From assembly GCA_949841465.1 (NCBI GenBank), contig CATKZW010000001.1, positions 59,916 to 123,915 of the forward strand: DNA of 64,000 nt, read 5' to 3'. The notes beneath the pieces are model-generated. The model worked only from the letters and a program-made list of their open reading frames with translations, ran no database searches and was not told the origin of the DNA. The position numbers and the translations under genes are program-made. This DNA comes from an uncultured Oscillospiraceae bacterium. Lineage in GTDB: Bacteria > Bacillota > Clostridia > Oscillospirales > Oscillospiraceae. Numbering within the stretch: the first letter of the stretch is position 1; each line of letters begins with the position of its first letter. This document shows, piece after piece, positions 10,277 to 19,200 of the stretch.

Positions 10277-11025
10277 AGGTCCTGGTTGTAGAGGACGAGG
10301 AGCTGATCCGGAAGGGCATTGTGCTGGCGGTGGACTGGGCCGCCCTGGACTGCGTGGTGGTGGGGGAGGCGTCCAACGGCGAGGAGGCGCTGGACGCCGT
10401 GGAGCGATACGACCCCACCCTCATCATCACCGATCTGAAAATGCCCAGGATGGACGGCCTGGAGATGGTCCGCCGCCTGCGGGAGCGGGGGTGCGGGGCC
10501 TATGTCATCATCCTCACCGCCTATGACAGCTTTGAGTACGCCCAGACCGCCCTGCGGCTGGGGGCGGTGGACTTCCTACTCAAGCCCTTCCACGACGGGG
10601 ACCTGGAGCAGGCGGTGATCAACCTGCGCCGCCGCGTGGGGCCCGCCCAAGGGGCACAGAGTCCCTCCGCGCCGCCCATACCGGGCTTGAAAAAAGGAGA
10701 CAAGAGCAAGTATGTGCTGGAGGCCATGGACTACATCGGCGCCCACTACAACGATCCGGGCATCTCCGTGGGCTCCATCGCCCAGCACCTGGGGCTCAGC
10801 GAGGGCCATCTCAGCCACCTGTTCAAAAAGGAAACCGATTACACCCTGCTCAACTACCTCACCCGCTACCGCATCCACAAGGCTATGGAGCTGCTGCGGG
10901 ACTGCCGGGCCAAGGTCTACGAGGTGGCGGAGCAGGTGGGGTACAAGGACATCACCTACTTCTCCGCCACGTTCAAGAAGCTGGTGGGGATGTCCCCGTC
11001 GGAATACCAGGACACCAGCAGATAA
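10270..11025 (+). CDS. YesN-type response regulator, receiver plus AraC-type HTH
   Basis: MLKVLVVEDEELIRKGI...TDLKMPRMDG...; C-terminal YRIHKAMELLRDCRAKVYEVAEQVGYKDITYFSATFKKLVGMSPSEY. Confidence 0.93.
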   Translation: MLKVLVVEDEELIRKGIVLAVDWAALDCVVVGEASNGEEALDAVERYDPTLIITDLKMPRMDGLEMVRRLRERGCGAYVIILTAYDSFEYAQTALRLGAVDFLLKPFHDGDLEQAVINLRRRVGPAQGAQSPSAPPIPGLKKGDKSKYVLEAMDYIGAHYNDPGISVGSIAQHLGLSEGHLSHLFKKETDYTLLNYLTRYRIHKAMELLRDCRAKVYEVAEQVGYKDITYFSATFKKLVGMSPSEYQDTSR

Positions 11026-11040
11026 AGGAGAGAACACGCT

Positions 11041-11808
11041 ATGATACGGCTTGTTGCCAGCGACATCGACGGCACCCTGATGCCCTACGGGGCGTCGGCC
11101 ATCCCCAAGGAGGTGTTTGAGGAGATCCACCGCCTGGAGCGCAGGGGCGTCCTGTTCTGCCCCGCCAGCGGGCGGCAGTACACCAGTATGCGCCGCCTGT
11201 TCGCCCCGGTGGCGAACAAGGTCCCCTTCCTGTGTGAGAACGGGGCGGCGGTGTTCGGCCCCGGCAGCCCCGGCCCGGTGCTGGGCAAAACGGTGATGGA
11301 CCGGGACCGGGCTGTGGCCCTGTGCCGGGACATTGTGGACACGCCGGGGCTGGAGGTGCTCATATCCGGCGAGGACACCAGCTATCTGTGCCCCAAGGAG
11401 GATAAAATCCTCCCGGTGATGCGGGGCAAGGGCAACAACATCGTGCTCCTGTCCGGCCCGGAGGAGGTGCCGGAGGACATCGTGAAGGTCTCCGCCTTTG
11501 CCCCACGGGGGACAGCGGAGGCGGAACAGCGGCTGCTCCCCCGGTGGGGCGGGGTGTTCCACGCCGCCGTGGCGGGGGCGGAGTGGCTGGACTTCACCCT
11601 GGCGGACAAGGGGACGGGCCTCACCCAGCTGTGCGCCGCCCTTGGGGTGGGACTGGATGAGACGATGGTGTTTGGGGACAACTTCAATGACGTGCCCATG
11701 CTGTCCATCGCCGGGCGGCCCTGGCTGATGGAGAACGCCGCTCCGGAATTGAAGGAGCGCTTCCCCAACCACTGCCGCCGGGTGGCGGACGTGCTGCGCA
11801 TTCTGTGA
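11041..11808 (+). CDS. HAD superfamily Cof-type hydrolase
   Basis: LVASDIDGTLMPYG...VFGDNFNDVPML. Confidence 0.9.
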   Translation: MIRLVASDIDGTLMPYGASAIPKEVFEEIHRLERRGVLFCPASGRQYTSMRRLFAPVANKVPFLCENGAAVFGPGSPGPVLGKTVMDRDRAVALCRDIVDTPGLEVLISGEDTSYLCPKEDKILPVMRGKGNNIVLLSGPEEVPEDIVKVSAFAPRGTAEAEQRLLPRWGGVFHAAVAGAEWLDFTLADKGTGLTQLCAALGVGLDETMVFGDNFNDVPMLSIAGRPWLMENAAPELKERFPNHCRRVADVLRIL

Positions 11809-11811
11809 CGC

Positions 11812-11844
11812 AAAGAGCGCGCCTGACGTCAGGCGCGCTCTTTT
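11812..11844. terminator. Bidirectional terminator between convergent genes
   Basis: AAAGAGCGCGCCTGACGTCAGGCGCGCTCTTTT near-perfect palindrome. Confidence 0.85.
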
Positions 11845-11845
11845 G

Positions 11846-12508
11846 CTATAGTTCCAGCCGGTAATCGCACCGGCGCTCCACCTCGCAGGCGGAGAAATAC
11901 CGCTCCTCCAGAGGGATCCACCGCTCCCGGAACACCTGGGCGTATTCCGCCCCCTCCCGGCGGACGATGCGCTCCATTTGGAGCGCCGGGTCCACGGTGA
12001 GGAAAGCCCGCAGGTCGTATTGGTCCCACAGGGCCGGGTGACAGGCGTAGCTGCCCTCCACCAGCACCACCGGACCGGGCTCAAAGGGGATGGGGGCCAG
12101 CAGCGTTTGTGTGCGGCAGTCGAAGGGCCGGTACACCGGCCTCTCCCCCCGACCCAGGGGGAGCAGCACCTCCTCCAGGAAGCGCTCGTGATCCACGTTG
12201 CCGCCGGGCTGGGCGTACCGTTCCGGAGTTCTCTGCTGGGGGCGGAGGAAGAAGTGGTCCATGTGCACCACGCTCCAGCCGCAGCGCTCCCCCAGCCGGG
12301 CGGCCAGGGTGGTCTTGCCCGAGGCGCACCGCCCGTCCAGGGCGATGATGGCCCGGCCTTGGGTTTCGCTCAGCGCCTGGGCCTCCCGCACCATGCCGTT
12401 CCAGACGCCGAATTCATTTTGGTAAATCAGCTTGACCGCGTCCTGGGGCTCCATGGCCGGGTACTTCCCGGCATGTGCCATCAGCATTTCCCGCAGCGCC
12501 TTGTCCAT
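11846..12508 (-). CDS. Uridine kinase-like P-loop protein
   Basis: IIALDGRCASGKTTLAARLGE Walker A; VVHMDHFFLRPQQRTPERYAQPGGNVDHERF. Confidence 0.85.
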   Translation of the reverse strand: MDKALREMLMAHAGKYPAMEPQDAVKLIYQNEFGVWNGMVREAQALSETQGRAIIALDGRCASGKTTLAARLGERCGWSVVHMDHFFLRPQQRTPERYAQPGGNVDHERFLEEVLLPLGRGERPVYRPFDCRTQTLLAPIPFEPGPVVLVEGSYACHPALWDQYDLRAFLTVDPALQMERIVRREGAEYAQVFRERWIPLEERYFSACEVERRCDYRLEL

Positions 12509-12550
12509 CCTGCTCCCTCCTGGTTGAAGCGATTTCGTTCCCTGCGGCCT

Positions 12551-13123
12551 TCACGCCGCTGTGGTTTTGCCCGGCGTCTGCTGGGGATAGCGGGACGGGA
12601 CCAGCCCCGCCTTGCTCAGCGCCAGCGCCAGGGCGGGCACCAGGATCAGGTGCAGGACGATGCCGGGCAGGGCCTCCGCCAGGTAGGCCCCCGCCCACAT
12701 GGCCAGGGTGTAGGACTGCCCATTGCCAAGCAGGAACAGGGTGCGGACTACGCCGCCCACCACCCGGCCCAGCAGCATGGCGGGCACCAGGGCGCAGTAC
12801 AGGTCGGTGATGGTGCGGCCGGTACGGACCAGGCTCAGGATCAGGCCGCAGGCCAGGCCGTAGACGCACAGCTCAGGCACCATGTGGACCAGGGCCGCAG
12901 CGGGGGGCATGCTGGTGATGACGCTGGAGAGCAGCGGCCCGGCCACGCCGCAGAACGCGCCGTAGGGCCAGCCGCACACCAGGCCGCACAGCAGCACGGG
13001 TATGTGCATGGGGGACAGGACGCTGGCCGCCGGTCCCAACACGTGGAACGCGGTGGGCAGGACGCAGCAAAGGGCCACGCAGATGGCGCAGAGGGTCATT
13101 TTCTTGACAGATGACAAGGACAT
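12551..13123 (-). CDS. ECF transporter S component
   Basis: MSLSSVKKMTLCAICVALCCVLPTAFHVLGPAASVLSPMHIPVLLCGLVCG; start at 13123 with AGGAGG upstream. Confidence 0.8.
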   Translation of the reverse strand: MSLSSVKKMTLCAICVALCCVLPTAFHVLGPAASVLSPMHIPVLLCGLVCGWPYGAFCGVAGPLLSSVITSMPPAAALVHMVPELCVYGLACGLILSLVRTGRTITDLYCALVPAMLLGRVVGGVVRTLFLLGNGQSYTLAMWAGAYLAEALPGIVLHLILVPALALALSKAGLVPSRYPQQTPGKTTAA

Positions 13124-13240
13124 GGGAATACCTCCTAAAATTGATTTGGTCCGAAGTCCGAAGAACACAAAAAGGTACGCCCTTCCTCTGGGAGGAAGCG
13201 CGTACCTTCATGGCACACAAGTCAAAGCTTCGGACCGTGC
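13124..13240 (-). promoter_or_regulatory. Structured leader with internal terminator (candidate attenuator/riboswitch)
   Basis: Minus strand GGTACGCGCTTCCTCCCAGAGGAAGGGCGTACCTTTTTG hairpin (13174..13206) bracketed by GGTCCGAAG (13228..13236) and CTTCGGACC (13148..13156). Confidence 0.5.
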
Positions 13241-13300
13241 GGGGGATATATGGGCGCTTCAGCGCCCTGAGACGGCTTCCTGCCGCCCTTTGTGCTGCAA

Positions 13301-14974
13301 TTATTTCAGCGCATACTGGGGCCGGGTGCTTTTCAGCTGGAACTGCTTGGTCTGGTCCTCCAGAAGGTGTACCTGATCGAACAGCTCGGTGCTTACGGCG
13401 GCGGACTCCTCGCTGCTGGCGGAGTTGGTCTGTACCACGGAGGAGATCTGCCCGATGCCCTCGGACACCTGGGCCAGGGAATCCGCCTCCTGGGCGATGG
13501 CGTCGGTGATAGCGCCGATGGCCTTGTTGGACTGCACCACCAAATCCAGCGCCTTCTTCAGCGAGTCGGACACCTCGCCCACGATATCGCTGCCCCGGCG
13601 GGTGGCCTGGATGGAGTTTTCAATGAGGCCCTTGGTAGCCTTGGCCGCCTCATCCGATTTGGAGGCCAGGCTGCGCACCTCGTCGGCCACTACGGCGAAG
13701 CCCTTGCCCGCCGAGCCTGCCCGTGCGGCTTCCACGGCGGCGTTCAAAGCCAGGATGTTGGTCTGGAAGGCAATATCCTCAATGGTATTGATGATGTGGC
13801 CGATTTTCTCGGAGGCATCGGCAATGTCCCCCATGGCGGACACCATCTGCTCCATCTGTTCGCTGCTCAGGGACACCTGCTGACTGGTGAGCTGGGCGCT
13901 GTTCTGTGCCTCGGAGGCGGCCTTGGCGTTGCGCCCGGCGCTCTTGGACAGGTCGTCCACCGTGGCGTACAGCTGCTGCACCGCGCTGGCCTGCTCCGTG
14001 GCCCCCTGGGCCAGGGCCTGGGCCCCGCTGGACAGCTGTTCGGCGTGGCTGCTCACCCGGTTCTGGGCCTGATTGATGCTGTCCATAGCCAGGGACAGGG
14101 CGGTGGTGAAGTGGTCCAGAGACACCTCAATGGACTGGAAATCGCCGATGTAGGGGATGGAGGCGGACACGTTGAAGTTGCCCCCGGCCAGCTCGCCCAT
14201 GACGCGGTTTATGTCCTCCACATACTGGTGGATCTGCCCCACCGATTCCTCCAGGGTGGTGGCCAGCTGGCCCAACTCATTCCTGGAGCGGTAGCCCAGC
14301 TCCAGGGTCAGGTGCCCCTCCTGAAGGGGCTTGGCCTTCTCTGTGATGAGCAGCAGGGGCTTGATGACGCTGCTCAGCACGAAGATTACCAGGCTGATGA
14401 GCGCCACCAGGGACAGCACCAGGCATACCACGGTGGAGCCGTGCATGAAGGCGATGGTGCTGTTCAGGCTGTCGGCGTAGCCGGCGCTGATGGCCTCGCC
14501 CCGGGCGACCACCTGGTCCAGCAGCCCTACTAGCTGGGTGAGGGTGGCCTGGATGGTCTCCTGATAATACTGCTGCCCCCGCGCATGGCTGTTGTCGAAC
14601 ATGTCCAGGGCGATGTCCGCGGAGGCGTGGAGCTCCTTGTGCAGGGGCTCGATTTGGGCGCGCAGGCGTTCGATCTCGGCGTCCTCCAGCTCCAGGTCGC
14701 CGTACAGCCACTTGCCCAGCACACAGGTGGTTGGGTCTTTGCTGCCGGTGAATTCCATGCCGGAATACAGGGCGTTGCTCAGGTTGGCGGACCACTTGTA
14801 GTGGGCGGTCTCCGCCTGCTGGACCTTGTTCAGCATGGCGTCGGCCTGGGTGCTGAGTTCCTCGGTCTTTTCGATGCGCAGGATGTTGGCGGTGGTCATA
14901 AAGCTGAACAGCAGGATGGCTATCAGAGCGCACACAACCCGGATCATGACCGATCTTTTGATACTGGTACCCAT
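13301..14974 (-). CDS. Methyl-accepting chemotaxis protein with CZB-like extracytoplasmic region
   Basis: HAMP plus MCP signal domain ([40 protein letters not shown]); between TMs AHYKWSANL...CVLGKWLYG...[10 protein letters not shown]. Confidence 0.92.
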   Translation of the reverse strand: MGTSIKRSVMIRVVCALIAILLFSFMTTANILRIEKTEELSTQADAMLNKVQQAETAHYKWSANLSNALYSGMEFTGSKDPTTCVLGKWLYGDLELEDAEIERLRAQIEPLHKELHASADIALDMFDNSHARGQQYYQETIQATLTQLVGLLDQVVARGEAISAGYADSLNSTIAFMHGSTVVCLVLSLVALISLVIFVLSSVIKPLLLITEKAKPLQEGHLTLELGYRSRNELGQLATTLEESVGQIHQYVEDINRVMGELAGGNFNVSASIPYIGDFQSIEVSLDHFTTALSLAMDSINQAQNRVSSHAEQLSSGAQALAQGATEQASAVQQLYATVDDLSKSAGRNAKAASEAQNSAQLTSQQVSLSSEQMEQMVSAMGDIADASEKIGHIINTIEDIAFQTNILALNAAVEAARAGSAGKGFAVVADEVRSLASKSDEAAKATKGLIENSIQATRRGSDIVGEVSDSLKKALDLVVQSNKAIGAITDAIAQEADSLAQVSEGIGQISSVVQTNSASSEESAAVSTELFDQVHLLEDQTKQFQLKSTRPQYALK

Positions 14975-15342
14975 GGGTATATGTCCTCCTTCATCAAAAT
15001 TTTTCCAGGAGAGCTTATTGGGACATGTGTAAGAGCCATTTATCACCTCATTACAAATCGGCCCGGTGGCCGCGAAAGGTGCTTTTTTCATTATATACCA
15101 AAACGGGCGAGGTTGCAACAGAAAGTAGGTGGCAAAAAGTGGATGTTAAAGAAACGGACAGGGGACCTCTCCACAATGTTATGCCAAACCTCCCTTATTT
15201 ATATTGTCTTCCGCCGCCAGGATATGGCCTGGGGAAGAGAAAAACACTGTACAGGCCCTCAGGTGTGCCGCACCCGGGGGCCTGCCGTGTTTTTCTTAAA
15301 TTTAATTATACCAGAAATCGCCTGTCCATGCAAGAGGGAAAT

Positions 15343-15384
15343 GCGCCCCGCCTCATCCGGCCGGATGAGGCGGGGCGCGTTTTT
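15343..15384. terminator. Long perfect palindrome, likely terminator
   Basis: GCGCCCCGCCTCATCCGG/CCGGATGAGGCGGGGCGC 18-bp arms then GTTTTT. Confidence 0.6.
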
Positions 15385-15403
15385 CGGTTTGCGTGGCGTC
15401 CGG

Positions 15404-16444
15404 TCAGCCGTTTTCCGTGAGGGCGGGCATGGAGTTTTCCCTGACGGCGGGCGGCTCCTCCGGCCGGAAGGCGGGGGGGAGGCTGGCCTCCGCCGGAAGG
15501 TCCTGCCCGTCGCGGGAGGGCTCGGCCTGTGCGCCGCCGGGAACGGGCTGCGCGGCGGAGTTGGAAGCGGGGGCCTTGACCAGCTCGTCGGCGGTGGTGT
15601 AGGACTGGGCGGACACCTGCACCTGAATGGCGTCGCCGCCGGGGTCCAGTTTGGCCAGTTCGGCCAGGGCGGCGTCGCTGGGGATGGCGCGCCATTCCAT
15701 TTTGATGCAGTTATCCTGTTCATAAACGCCCCAGGCGAGGGCCGCGTTGTCCGGATCTATGAGATCAAGAAATTCGCTGCTGTTGAGGCGCTCCATCAGC
15801 GTCTGCAAATAGCCCCGGGAGTATTTCACATCCCGATAGGTCCACACGCCCTCGCCGCACCACGCGGCGATCTGCTGCTCCAGCTCCGGGGTATGGAAGC
15901 CGTCCACGATGCAGACCACCAGCCTGGACGGCTTCCCCAAGGCGTTGTGGTCAATATAGGCCCCGCCGTACCATTCCGGGTACTGGTCCAGGCGGGCGTT
16001 CTCATAGAGGCTGTTGTACTGGTCGTAGGGCTCCTGGTCCACCGGGACGTCCCGGCCGGGCGTGTCATAGTGGCTGCCGTCGATGTCCCCACCGGCGTCT
16101 TCGCCGGGCGCCTGGCAGGTGGGCATACTGGGTTCCGGAACGGCGGCTGCGCCGCTTGCCGGGGACTTGACCTGCTCCTGATGGGTCAGAATGCTTCCGC
16201 CGACCTCATCCATCAAGGTGTAGCTGTGCAGGCCGGGGCCCTGGGTGGCCTCCGGGCCGGGGGCGGATTCCTGAGGCCAAAATACCTGGGAAAACGGGTA
16301 GGCGGCCACGGCCAGCACGGCGCAGGCGGCACAGGCCGCCAAGGCCTTCCAGCGAAAGCGGGGCCGCGCCGCGTCGGCGTCCGCCGCCTGGACGTAGTCC
16401 TCATTGGCCTCGCCGATCATATCTAAAAGCTCATGGTTTTTCAC
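15404..16444 (-). CDS. Putative anti-sigma factor / DUF membrane protein
   Basis: Short N-terminal cytoplasmic region, one TM (ALAACAACAVLAVAAYPFSQVFW), large extracytoplasmic domain; overlaps ECF sigma gene. Confidence 0.65.
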   Translation of the reverse strand: MKNHELLDMIGEANEDYVQAADADAARPRFRWKALAACAACAVLAVAAYPFSQVFWPQESAPGPEATQGPGLHSYTLMDEVGGSILTHQEQVKSPASGAAAVPEPSMPTCQAPGEDAGGDIDGSHYDTPGRDVPVDQEPYDQYNSLYENARLDQYPEWYGGAYIDHNALGKPSRLVVCIVDGFHTPELEQQIAAWCGEGVWTYRDVKYSRGYLQTLMERLNSSEFLDLIDPDNAALAWGVYEQDNCIKMEWRAIPSDAALAELAKLDPGGDAIQVQVSAQSYTTADELVKAPASNSAAQPVPGGAQAEPSRDGQDLPAEASLPPAFRPEEPPAVRENSMPALTENG

Positions 16445-17001
16445 AGTTCAAATCCCTCCTGTTGAAGATGGACGCGCAGCCTCTGCCGCAGGCGGTGGAG
16501 TGTGGTGGTCACCTGGGTCCGGCTCATGGAGAACCGCTTTGCCAGCGCGTCCACGCTGTCCAGATACCAGTACCGCCGGAGAAACAGGTTCCGATTGCGC
16601 TCCGGCAGGGCGGCCAGGAAGCCGTCCAGCGCTGTGAGGAAGGCCTGGCGGTCCAGCGCTCCCTCCGGGGTGTCGCCGCCGGAGACCACCTCGCTCAGCT
16701 CGTCCAGGGCCAGCTGGACCTGCCCGCCGCCCCGCTTTCGGGCCGTTGACTCCCGGTGGGCGCTGAGGGCCAGGTTGCGGACGATCCGCCCCGCAAAGCT
16801 CTTCAGCGAGCGTGGGCGCTGGGGCGGGATGGACTGCCAGCACTTCAGCCATGTGTCGTTGACGCACTCCTCCGCCGCGCCCTGGTCGCCCAGGATGCGC
16901 TGGGCGATGGAGGCGCAGTACGCGCCGTACTGCCGGGCGGCGGCCTGGATGGCCTGCTGGTCCCGGGCAAAGAACAGCTTGATGATCTCATTGTCGTCCA
17001 T
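16441..17001 (-). CDS. ECF-type RNA polymerase sigma factor
   Basis: MDDNEIIKLFFARDQQAIQAAARQYGAYCASIAQRILGDQGAAEECVNDTWLKCWQSIPP...LAKRFSMSRTQVTTTLHRLRQRLRVHLQQEGFEL. Confidence 0.9.
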   Translation of the reverse strand: MDDNEIIKLFFARDQQAIQAAARQYGAYCASIAQRILGDQGAAEECVNDTWLKCWQSIPPQRPRSLKSFAGRIVRNLALSAHRESTARKRGGGQVQLALDELSEVVSGGDTPEGALDRQAFLTALDGFLAALPERNRNLFLRRYWYLDSVDALAKRFSMSRTQVTTTLHRLRQRLRVHLQQEGFEL

Positions 17002-17213
17002 GGTTATCACTCCTCGAAAGGCCCTTTCACCTTTAAAGACGCGGTTTGGGGCGGGATGTCACAGGACAGGAGGAAAAATTTTGGGCGCGCCGGGCGTCGC
17101 TGCCGGGGGAGGCCGGTCAAAGCGCCGCCCTGAATCGGCGAAAACCCCTCCCAATTTCCCGGGCGGTGTGGTATACTAGCTGCGATCACTATTTGGAGGA
17201 GGCGCGATTTTTT

Positions 17214-17831
17214 ATGAAGGTCCTTATGATCAACGGCAGTCCCCGGCCGGAGGGGAATACATCTGTGGCGCTGCGCGAGATGGAGCAGGTCTTCCAGGCG
17301 GAGGGGGTGGAGACGGAGCTGGTCCAGGCGGGCGGCCGGGATATCCGGGGCTGCGTAGCCTGCGGCGGCTGCGCCAAGCTGGGCCGGTGCGTGTTTGACG
17401 ACATCGTCAACGAGCTGGCCCCGAAATTCGAGGCCAGCGACGGCCTGGTGGTGGGCAGCCCGGTGTACTACGCCTCGGCCAACGCCACGCTGGTGGCGCT
17501 GCTGACCCGGCTGTTCTACAGCACGCCCTTCGACAAGACCATGAAGGTGGGGGCCGGTGTTGTGGCGGCCCGCCGGGGCGGGCTGTCCGCCACCTTTGAC
17601 GAGCTGAACAAGTTCTTTACCATCTCCGGGATGCCGGTGGCGTCCAGCCAGTATTGGAACAGCGTCCACGGCAGACTGCCCGGGGAGGCCGCCCAGGACG
17701 CAGAGGGGCTCCAGACCATGCGGGCGCTGGCGCGGAACATGACGTTTTTGATGAAAAGCATCGCCCTGGGCAGGGAGAAGTACGGTCTGCCGGAAAAGGA
17801 GCCCCGCCAGGCCACCAATTTCATCCGGTAA
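17214..17831 (+). CDS. NAD(P)H-dependent FMN reductase / flavodoxin-family protein
   Basis: MKVLMINGSPRPEGNTSVALREM...CVACGGCAKLGRCVFDD...; start 17214 with GGAGGAGG. Confidence 0.88.
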   Translation: MKVLMINGSPRPEGNTSVALREMEQVFQAEGVETELVQAGGRDIRGCVACGGCAKLGRCVFDDIVNELAPKFEASDGLVVGSPVYYASANATLVALLTRLFYSTPFDKTMKVGAGVVAARRGGLSATFDELNKFFTISGMPVASSQYWNSVHGRLPGEAAQDAEGLQTMRALARNMTFLMKSIALGREKYGLPEKEPRQATNFIR

Positions 17832-17924
17832 CGCGGTCCGTCCCCGGTTTCACCCGGCGGACCCGGCACTGGCGGGCGCCCCATGCGGGCGCCCGCCAAA
17901 ACTGTTTGCCGACAAATTTCACCC

Positions 17925-17972
17925 ATCATTTGTAAAGAAAGATGTTGCATTTTGCTTTACAAATGATATAAT
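17925..17972 (+). promoter_or_regulatory. Promoter overlapped by a 13-bp inverted repeat
   Basis: TTGCAT (17945)-16-TATAAT (17967); ATCATTTGTAAAG (17925..17937) / CTTTACAAATGAT (17955..17967). Confidence 0.7.
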
Positions 17973-17999
17973 AAAGGTGTGCGGAAGGGAGTGACTTTC

Positions 18000-19064
18000 A
18001 TGGCACAGGTTATGGTCAACTTTCGCCTCGATGAAGAGGTCAAAAAAGATATGGAGCAGGCCTGTAAGGAGATGGGATTGAGCATGACGGCCGCCTTTAC
18101 CATTTTCGCCACAAAAGTTGGCAAAGAGAAGCGGATTCCCTTCGAAATCAGGGCGGAGCCCCACCGGCTTGAGTCCTGCCGGCGGCAGCGCCGCGGCGGG
18201 GAGGCCCGTCAGGGCCGGGAGGAGACGACGCCTGCGCTCACGCAAATGCAGGAGCGGCTGGAGCAGTCGGGCGCGGAGATCCGGCGGTCGCTGACGGCGG
18301 TCCACACTGCGATTCCCGCCGCAATCACAGGGCTGCCCATGGAGCGCATCCGCCTGCTGTGCGGCGACGAGCTCAAGGATAAGGCGGCGGGGGCGGCAGG
18401 GGCCGTCAGGGCGCTGTTTTCCGGCCAAAACGCCGGGCTGCTAGGGAAAAAGGATTTGAGCGTCCTGGACGAGTACGCGGACGGCCTGTCGTCCATAGCA
18501 GAGGAGCTCCGGGAGATCGAGCACACCCTGATCCCTGCCATGAAGGCATGGTCCGGCGGGGACACAGGCGTCTTCGAGGCGTATGCGCGGCGGCTTGCCG
18601 CGGTATCGCAGAAATTTGACGCGCTTTCCCCCGTGATGCAGCGCTTCTTGTGCTCCACCGCCTGCGACAGCGGCGCACGCGCCGTCAAGGCCCGCATCCG
18701 GCAGGCCGCCCAGCCCATTGGGACGGCCTATGTCCAGACGGCGCTGGAAATCCTGGAGCTGCTGATTTCACAGGACTATGATTCGCTGGATGAACAGACG
18801 CAGGCGCATGTGGAGGCCGACTATCTGCAGACGCTGGAGCTGACGCTCCGGGAGCTGAGGCAGGCGGAGCAGGCCGGTGGGGACGTGAACGGAAAGGCCG
18901 CGCTGTGCCTGCGGGCGGTGAATGTGCTGTCCCAGGTGATTGTTGACAACCGGCGGACCCGGCAGGAGTGGGACGATCAGCGGCTGGAGGCGGAGGTCAC
19001 AGCCCTGGAGCGCCTTGCCGTCCTGCGCGGGGACATCGGGGGCGGCATGAAGCCGGAGGGCTGA
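18000..19064 (+). CDS. RelB/DinJ-like RHH N-terminal domain fused to an about 300-aa helical domain
   Basis: MAQVMVNFRLDEEVKKDMEQACKEMGLSMTAAFTIFATKVGKEKRIPFEI resembles RelB/DinJ; C-terminus helical, unknown. Confidence 0.75.
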   Translation: MAQVMVNFRLDEEVKKDMEQACKEMGLSMTAAFTIFATKVGKEKRIPFEIRAEPHRLESCRRQRRGGEARQGREETTPALTQMQERLEQSGAEIRRSLTAVHTAIPAAITGLPMERIRLLCGDELKDKAAGAAGAVRALFSGQNAGLLGKKDLSVLDEYADGLSSIAEELREIEHTLIPAMKAWSGGDTGVFEAYARRLAAVSQKFDALSPVMQRFLCSTACDSGARAVKARIRQAAQPIGTAYVQTALEILELLISQDYDSLDEQTQAHVEADYLQTLELTLRELRQAEQAGGDVNGKAALCLRAVNVLSQVIVDNRRTRQEWDDQRLEAEVTALERLAVLRGDIGGGMKPEG

Positions 19065-19200
19065 GAAAAATTCCAAGCCGTCGGGAAGCAGCTCCGCCGC
19101 CGCGGCACATCCGCCCTCTGCCCGGCCAGGCGCTGTTGTTCCGGCTTGTTTTGATATAGAACGAACGCTGTCATGTCGAATTTGAAAGGAGGAGTCCCCC

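Noticed and set aside
13255-13290. CTGAGA near a hairpin, hinting at a TPP riboswitch
   Set aside because: On the wrong strand for the ECF gene and no other TPP core elements seen
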